DNA of 64,000 bases from positions 1,178,464-1,242,463 of the forward strand of contig SCUJ01000006.1 of assembly GCA_004297165.1 (NCBI GenBank), read 5' to 3'. Positions 57,057 to 64,000 of the stretch are shown here, in pieces; the first letter of the stretch is position 1, and every line of letters starts with the position of its first letter. The notes under the pieces were generated by a model. The model did no database searches and had not been told where the DNA came from. It saw only the letters and a program-made list of their open reading frames with translations. Position numbers and translations under genes: made by a program. Source of the stretch: Gammaproteobacteria bacterium (GTDB lineage Bacteria > Pseudomonadota > Gammaproteobacteria > Eutrophobiales > Eutrophobiaceae).

Positions 57057-57761
57057 CTAATCCATTTGCGTAGGCCGCAGCACGAAAAAGTAATAAAGCA
57101 GCCAGAGCACGGCGATGATCCCGAGGATGATAAATGTGGTCAGCGCCAGCGAATCCCGGAGGACTTCCTGGTTCCGTCCCGCCTGCAATCCCAGCCATGC
57201 CAGGACCGTGCACCAGATTCCGGAACCGGTCAGTGTCGCCAGACTGTAATACCGAAAATCCAGTTTGAGGACGCCAACCGGGATGCCGATCAGATGGCGA
57301 ATCACCGGTAACAGGCGGGCAAAAAAGGTTCCCGCAGGACCGTAGCGATGGACGAAACGGCGGGCGGTGACCAGTCTTTCCTGGCCCAGGCCGAAATACA
57401 TCCCATACCGCAACAGCAGCGACCAGCCCAGACCTCGCGCTGCCCAGTACATCAGGCTGGCGCCGGCCCACGAACCGAGCGTGCCGGCAAGTACGATCCC
57501 GGATAACGACATCTCGCCGTCGCGGTAGGCGAGATAGGCCGCGGCCGGTATGACGACCTCGCTCGGTATCGGAATCAATGTGCTTTCCAGCAGCATCAAA
57601 AAAGCCACCAGCAGATAGCCGCCATCGGCAAGATTCGCTAAATACCATTCCGTTACTGCATGCAACGGTTCAGTTAACACTTGGGGGATTGCTCCAGCGC
57701 GCGTTGAATGGTGTGTCGAGATTTCTTCTGTCTGTTGATATACCCATGCCCCGGAGTGCAT
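57057..57761 (-). CDS. DedA family membrane protein
   Basis: A 234-residue integral membrane protein of the DedA/SNARE-associated family. Hydrophobic segments lie near 45-75, 85-110 and 165-228. The conserved FARLLPVIRHLIGIPVG segment (residues 144-160) carries the Arg residues essential in DedA proteins, and EStlIPIPSE near 60-69 is the family's acidic/proline region. DedA proteins are thought to act in membrane lipid homeostasis as flippase-like scramblases. It stands alone and is divergent from RND pair 2. Confidence 0.88.
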   Translation of the reverse strand: MHSGAWVYQQTEEISTHHSTRAGAIPQVLTEPLHAVTEWYLANLADGGYLLVAFLMLLESTLIPIPSEVVIPAAAYLAYRDGEMSLSGIVLAGTLGSWAGASLMYWAARGLGWSLLLRYGMYFGLGQERLVTARRFVHRYGPAGTFFARLLPVIRHLIGIPVGVLKLDFRYYSLATLTGSGIWCTVLAWLGLQAGRNQEVLRDSLALTTFIILGIIAVLWLLYYFFVLRPTQMD

Positions 57762-57951
57762 GACTTTAATGCCTGCGCGTCACGCCGGATGTTATCACTC
57801 AAATCAAGGTTGGGGTACTGATGAGCGGTAACTTAAAGCCGTTGAAACATGATGTTGATTCGCCGTTATTCCTCATTTGTTTCACATTACTGGTTTTATC
57901 ATCGCTGGTATCATATTCGCGTTGTAACTCCGGAATAAGGCAAAGATTTTT

Positions 57952-59115
57952 ATGCGCATACCAGCTTCTACCGTACGACCTGGAAAGTCCCCGAGAAATC
58001 GTCTGCTCGCGCTTGCGTGTATCTGGATGCTTATCTGCCAGCAGCCGCCATTGAACGCGGCAGAAAGCAGTACCGGTCCAACCCCGGTCGAGGGCGCGCA
58101 AGAGACGCCTCATGCGCGGGAAGCCGCTCTTACCGTTACAGTTGCCAAGGTGGCGGCCTCGGATTTGTCGCGGACCATCACTGTCAACGGAGCCATCCAC
58201 GCCTGGCAGGAGATCGTGGTGGCGCCGGAGGTCGGCGGCTACCGGGTCGCGGAGGTCAATGTCGATGTCGGCGATACCGTCGAAAAATCCCAGGTCCTGG
58301 TCCGTTTATCGAGCACCCTGCTGGAGGCCGACGTCACTTCCAAGCAAGCCATGGTCAAACAGCGTCAGGCGGAGTTGATCAATGCCCAGGCAGCCCTGCG
58401 GCGCGCCCAATCGTTGATGGATAAAAAGGTCCTGTCGGAGGCGGATCTGGATCGCCTCAACAGCGAGGCCCTGGCGGCGGAGGCCCGTCTGGAATCCGCC
58501 CGCGCGGACCTCGAGACCTCGGCGGTCCGGTTGCAATTCACCAGCGTCACCGCGCCCGATGCCGGCGTGATCACCTCGCGCACCGTGACCATGGGACAGA
58601 TTGCCCAGGCGGGAGTGGAGATGCTGCGGCTCCTGCGCCAGAGCCGGGTCGAATGGCGCGGAGAGGTGCCTGAGTCACGCATGGCCGAGTTGCAAGCGGG
58701 TCAGAAGGTTACCGTCAGACCCGCGGGCGGCGGCAAGCTGGAAGGGACCATCCGGGTGGTCGCTCCGACCATAGCCACCAATAACCGGCTGGGTCTGGTT
58801 TATGTGGACATCGACAACGACGCGGCCGCGCGCCCCGGCATGTTCGCCAGCGGCGACATCGAGATCAGCCGCAGCGCCGGTATCACCGTGCCACTCAGCA
58901 GTCTGGTGACCTCGGACGGTTATAACTTCGTCTTCGTGCTGAAGGCCGACCATACCGTGGAACGGCGGAAGGTGGAGATCGGGGTCATGCAGGAATCCAG
59001 GATCGAAATCGTATCCGGTGTGCGGGAAGGCGATTTGATAGTGGAAAAAGGCGCCGCCTTCCTGAAGGATGGCGACTTCGTCAGCGTAGTAGTGGCGCCG
59101 GCGGAGCATTCCTGA
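57952..59115 (+). CDS. RND efflux periplasmic adaptor (MFP), pair 2
   Basis: A 387-residue HlyD/AcrA-like protein with an N-terminal signal (LLALACIWMLICQQ). Barrel-sandwich halves (VVAPEVGGYRVAEV at about 85 and a later FTSVTAPDAGVI), coiled-coil arms between and a beta-barrel with GQKVTVRPAGG. It is immediately followed by the RND permease (1 bp gap). No outer-membrane channel is adjacent. It is distinct from the lipoprotein adaptor at 23317. Confidence 0.9.
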   Translation: MRIPASTVRPGKSPRNRLLALACIWMLICQQPPLNAAESSTGPTPVEGAQETPHAREAALTVTVAKVAASDLSRTITVNGAIHAWQEIVVAPEVGGYRVAEVNVDVGDTVEKSQVLVRLSSTLLEADVTSKQAMVKQRQAELINAQAALRRAQSLMDKKVLSEADLDRLNSEALAAEARLESARADLETSAVRLQFTSVTAPDAGVITSRTVTMGQIAQAGVEMLRLLRQSRVEWRGEVPESRMAELQAGQKVTVRPAGGGKLEGTIRVVAPTIATNNRLGLVYVDIDNDAAARPGMFASGDIEISRSAGITVPLSSLVTSDGYNFVFVLKADHTVERRKVEIGVMQESRIEIVSGVREGDLIVEKGAAFLKDGDFVSVVVAPAEHS

Positions 59116-59116
59116 C

Positions 59117-62100
59117 ATGAATTTCGTCACCTGGTCCATCCGCAATCCCGTCCCGGTCATTATGATGTTTATCGCGCTGACCGCCGCGGGGTTGATCAGT
59201 TTCCCCAGGCTCGGGGTCCTCGACCGGCCGGATATCGAATTCCCGGCCATCACGGTCTCCGTCGGATACGGCGGCGTTGCGCCCACCCAGATGGAGTCGG
59301 AAATCACTCGCAAAGTGGAGGATGCGGTCACCACCATCGCGGGCATCGAACAGATCCGCTCCACCGTCGACGAAGGCATTTCCACGACTAATATCGAATT
59401 CCGTTTCGGCACGGACCTGAGCGCCGCCCTGGACGATGTGCGGGACGCCCTGACCCGCATCCGCCCGGACCTGCCGCAGGATGCGAATGAACCCATCGTC
59501 TCCCGTAACACCACCGCCGGCGGGGCCATCGTCACCTGGACCGTCGCCTCGGACAGCATGTCGGACACGGAACTGTCCTGGTTCGTTGATCTGGTGGTCT
59601 CGCGCGAACTCACCGCCGTGCCCGGCATGGGGCGCGTCTCGCGGGTCGGCGGCGTCTCCCGTGAAGTGCGGGTCGATCTCGATCCGGACCGCATTGCCGG
59701 CCTCGGGGCGACGGCCAGCGATGTCTCCAGGCAGTTGCGCCGCATCCAGGCCGAGTATCCCGGCGGCGAGGCGCGCGTGGGCGGCATGGAACAGACGGTG
59801 CGGATGACCGGGGTATTGAAATCCGTGCAGGACCTTGCGGCCCTGCCGATTGTCCTGCCTGATGGCCGCAGCGTACGGCTCGACACCATCGCGGACATCC
59901 GCGATCAGGCGGCCGAACAACGCCAGATGGCGTTGCTCAATGGCGAGCCGGTGGTCGGTTTCCAAATCGTGCGCGCCTGGGGCGCCAGCGCGCTCGATGT
60001 GGCCAAGGAGGCCCAGCAGGTGGTTGAACGGCTGAAAGAGGAATATCCGCACATAACATTCGCGGAGGCCAGTTCCACGGTCGGCTACATCCAAACCTCT
60101 TTCGATGCCTCCATGGAGATGCTGATCGAGGGCGCGATCCTCGCCGTGCTCGTGGTGTGGGTCTTCCTGCGCGACTGGCGGGCCACCGTGGTCTCCGCGA
60201 TTGCGCTGCCCCTGTCGATCATCCCGGCCTTCTGGATCATGTATCTGCTGGACTACACCCTGAACATCCTCACCCTGCTGGCCCTGACCTTGGTGGTCGG
60301 CATCCTGGTGGATGACGCCATCGTGGAGGTCGAGAACATCGTGCGTCATCTGCGCCAGGGCAAAAAACCGATGGAAGCCGCCATGGACGCCGCCATTGAA
60401 ATCGGACTGGCCGTGGTGGCGACCACTCTGACCATCTGCGGCGTGTTCATCCCGGTGGCCTTCATGAGCGATGTCGCGGGCGAATTCTTCCGGCCCTTCG
60501 CCTTCACCGTGACGGTCTCCGTTCTCTTTTCCCTGCTCGTGGCGCGGATGCTCACCCCGATGATGGCCGCCTATTTCCTCAAGCCGCATCCCGGCGTGGT
60601 CGAGGATTCCGCGGTCATGCGCTGGTATCTGGGTAAGGTGCGCTGGTGCCTTACCCACCGCTGGATCACCACAGGCATCATGCTGGCGGTCCTGATTCCA
60701 ATGCTGCTGGTATTCAAACTTCTTCCGGTCGCCTTTCAGCCGGCTGGTGACAACGGTTTCACCAACCTGACGGTCGAACTGCCGCCGGGTTCCTCCATCG
60801 AGGACACCTACGCCACGAGCGAACTGGCGCGCCAAATGCTCGCGACGCTGCCCCAGACCAAAAGCATCTATACGACCATAGGCGCGGCCGGCGGCGGTGG
60901 TATGGGGCCGGGCGGCGGATCGGCCGGCAATGTGCGCCGGGCCAATCTGACCATCCACCTGGAAAACATAAGCGGTGAGAAATCCACCCAGCAGGATTAC
61001 GAGCGCCGCGCGACGGAGCTCCTGCGCGAGGTTCCGGGCGCGCGACTATCCTTCTCCAGCATGGGCGGCGGCGGCCTGGAGATCACGCTTACCGGCGATG
61101 ATTCGCAACGGCTGAACGAGGCCGCGGCCGCCGTGGAGCGGGATATCCGCACCATTCCCGGCCTGGGTACTGTCACCAGCAGCGCCGCCCTGGTCAAACC
61201 GGAGATCGTGATCCGGCCGCTCTCCGATCGGGCCGCGGAACTCGGCGTCACCACGGAAACGCTGGGTCTGGTCACCCGCATCGCCACCAGCGGCGACGTG
61301 GAGACCGGGCTCGCCAAGTTCAATCTCGACAACCGCCAGATCCCGATCCGCGTCCGGCTCAACGACCCCTCGCGCCGGGACATCGAGCGGATCCGGCTGC
61401 TGCCGGTGCCGGGACGCAACGGTCCGGTGCCCTTGATGAACGTGGCGGATATCCGGCTCGGCTCGGGCCCGGCCCAGATCACCCGGCTGGATCGCAGCCG
61501 CAACATCTCCATCAACGCCAACCTGAACGGCCTGCCGCTCGGCGATACCCTGAACCAGATCGAAGCCATGCCCTCGATGCGCAATCTGCCCGAGGGCGTC
61601 CATCAGGTCCGCACCGGGGATGCGAAATGGATCATGCAGCTCATCATCCAGTTCGGCACGGCCATGGCGATCGGTGTGCTGTCCATCTATGCCATCCTGG
61701 TGATGCTGTTTCACAAGTTCATCCAGCCGATCACCATCCTGTGGGCGCTGCCGCCCTCCGCGGCCGGCGCCGCCGTGGCGCTCTATCTCTCCGATTACTT
61801 CATCGCCATCAACTCGCTCATTGGTCTGCTCATGCTGATGGGCATCGTGACCAAGAACTCCATCCTGCTGGTGGAATACGCGATCATGGCCCAGGAACAC
61901 CACGGCATGGGGCGATTCGATGCCCTGGTGGACGCCTGCTCCAAACGCGCCCGCCCCATCGTGATGACCTCCATCGCCATGATAGCGGGCATGACGCCCG
62001 TGGCCATGGGCTGGGCCGGGGATCCGAGTTTCCGTTCCCCCATGGGCGTCGCCGTGATCGGCGGGTTGATCGTGTCAACGGTCATGAGCCTGTTCATCGT

Positions 62101-62227
62101 GCCGGTCATATTTACCTTCATGGATGACATTCAAGCGTGGTTCCGCAACAAATTCGGCGCACTGCCAACGCGGCATGATGCGCCGGTTCTGCACGCCGGC
62201 AGAGCGTTGGCAAAAGAACCGGGCTGA
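59117..62227 (+). CDS. RND family efflux permease, pair 2
   Basis: A 1036-residue RND pump with classic topology: first helix at 10-30, periplasmic loop, helix 4 VGILVDDAIVEVENIV bearing proton-relay Asps, second loop with a glycine-rich stretch (GAAGGGGMGPGGG) and a helix 10 Lys in MGIVTKNSILLVEYA. It is more related to the MdtF/multidrug-like HAE1 group than to heavy-metal pumps by the Asp-Asp motif. Paired with the upstream adaptor. Followed by a PQQ dehydrogenase in the same direction. Confidence 0.92.
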   Translation: MNFVTWSIRNPVPVIMMFIALTAAGLISFPRLGVLDRPDIEFPAITVSVGYGGVAPTQMESEITRKVEDAVTTIAGIEQIRSTVDEGISTTNIEFRFGTDLSAALDDVRDALTRIRPDLPQDANEPIVSRNTTAGGAIVTWTVASDSMSDTELSWFVDLVVSRELTAVPGMGRVSRVGGVSREVRVDLDPDRIAGLGATASDVSRQLRRIQAEYPGGEARVGGMEQTVRMTGVLKSVQDLAALPIVLPDGRSVRLDTIADIRDQAAEQRQMALLNGEPVVGFQIVRAWGASALDVAKEAQQVVERLKEEYPHITFAEASSTVGYIQTSFDASMEMLIEGAILAVLVVWVFLRDWRATVVSAIALPLSIIPAFWIMYLLDYTLNILTLLALTLVVGILVDDAIVEVENIVRHLRQGKKPMEAAMDAAIEIGLAVVATTLTICGVFIPVAFMSDVAGEFFRPFAFTVTVSVLFSLLVARMLTPMMAAYFLKPHPGVVEDSAVMRWYLGKVRWCLTHRWITTGIMLAVLIPMLLVFKLLPVAFQPAGDNGFTNLTVELPPGSSIEDTYATSELARQMLATLPQTKSIYTTIGAAGGGGMGPGGGSAGNVRRANLTIHLENISGEKSTQQDYERRATELLREVPGARLSFSSMGGGGLEITLTGDDSQRLNEAAAAVERDIRTIPGLGTVTSSAALVKPEIVIRPLSDRAAELGVTTETLGLVTRIATSGDVETGLAKFNLDNRQIPIRVRLNDPSRRDIERIRLLPVPGRNGPVPLMNVADIRLGSGPAQITRLDRSRNISINANLNGLPLGDTLNQIEAMPSMRNLPEGVHQVRTGDAKWIMQLIIQFGTAMAIGVLSIYAILVMLFHKFIQPITILWALPPSAAGAAVALYLSDYFIAINSLIGLLMLMGIVTKNSILLVEYAIMAQEHHGMGRFDALVDACSKRARPIVMTSIAMIAGMTPVAMGWAGDPSFRSPMGVAVIGGLIVSTVMSLFIVPVIFTFMDDIQAWFRNKFGALPTRHDAPVLHAGRALAKEPG

Positions 62228-62340
62228 TCGCCGCCGTCCCGGTGTCGATCGATTCCGGTCATGCTATGCTGGCGCGGCTTGCGTAGCAGGGATTCCACGC
62301 CCACAAATAATTACAACGTACCAAAATGGGGAGACACCAC

Positions 62341-64000
<1,660 letters not shown>

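Overview
The window is GC-rich chromosomal DNA, most likely from an uncultured or environmental gammaproteobacterium. The grounds are a CmoA-type enzyme, a DUF3450/TtpC-ExbB-ExbD-TonB-TPR energy-transduction operon of the Vibrio/Shewanella kind, two RND efflux pairs and many periplasmic quinoproteins. This placement is inference from gene content, not a phylogeny. No rRNA, tRNA, CRISPR array or prophage was recognised.

Layout. 1-11.8 kb: oxidoreductases (three SDRs, a PYROXD2/phytoene-desaturase-like enzyme, a GMC flavoenzyme, an aldo/keto reductase, a PQQ sugar dehydrogenase), a VapBC pair, a CmoA/ICMT-like pair and a wrecked HigBA locus. 11.8-19.5 kb: a type I restriction island (hsdM-hsdS-rhuM-hsdR) followed by a Fic gene, bounded and separated by copies of one short palindromic repeat. 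19.5-23 kb: a LysR regulator divergent from an acyl-CoA-dehydrogenase-fold protein, an OsmC-like protein and a PhnD-like binding protein, each lacking a hallmark feature of its family. 23.3-27.7 kb: RND efflux pair 1. 27.7-39 kb: a long minus-strand run (serine hydrolase, GMC oxidoreductase, MBL hydrolase, PQQ/cytochrome c alcohol dehydrogenase, saccharopine/lysine dehydrogenase-like, ALDH7-like, fused 2-oxoacid dehydrogenase E1, HlyD fragment), divergent from a short plus-strand run (CMD family, HIBADH family, MBL). 41.3-47.6 kb: an exported thiol/selenol redox cluster and a molybdenum hydroxylase subunit. 47.8-49.7 kb: an exported oligoendopeptidase. 49.7-56.6 kb: an eight-gene TonB-type operon with duplicated TtpC and ExbD genes. 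57-62.2 kb: DedA and RND pair 2. 62.3 kb to the end: a PQQ dehydrogenase that runs off the window.

The most exciting item is at 42999-44867. Two minus-strand open frames separated by one TGA are a single gene for a selenoprotein of the UGSC family. The TGA lies exactly at the U of the U-G-S-C motif, the frame stays open for more than 500 codons beyond it, and a hairpin fitting a bacterial SECIS starts just downstream. Conventional gene calling would split it in two. It sits upstream of an exported rhodanese, an exported CxxC protein and a TlpA thioredoxin, which suggests a periplasmic sulfur/selenium redox module.

A second theme is a 109-bp MITE with inverted ends beginning GGAAACTCTGAATAAG and YTAR target duplications, the hallmark of IS5-group transposition. 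Five full-length or near-full-length units, one unit truncated at its right end, and two remnants occur in the window. They frame the restriction island, and at two places they supply stop codons for neighbouring genes.
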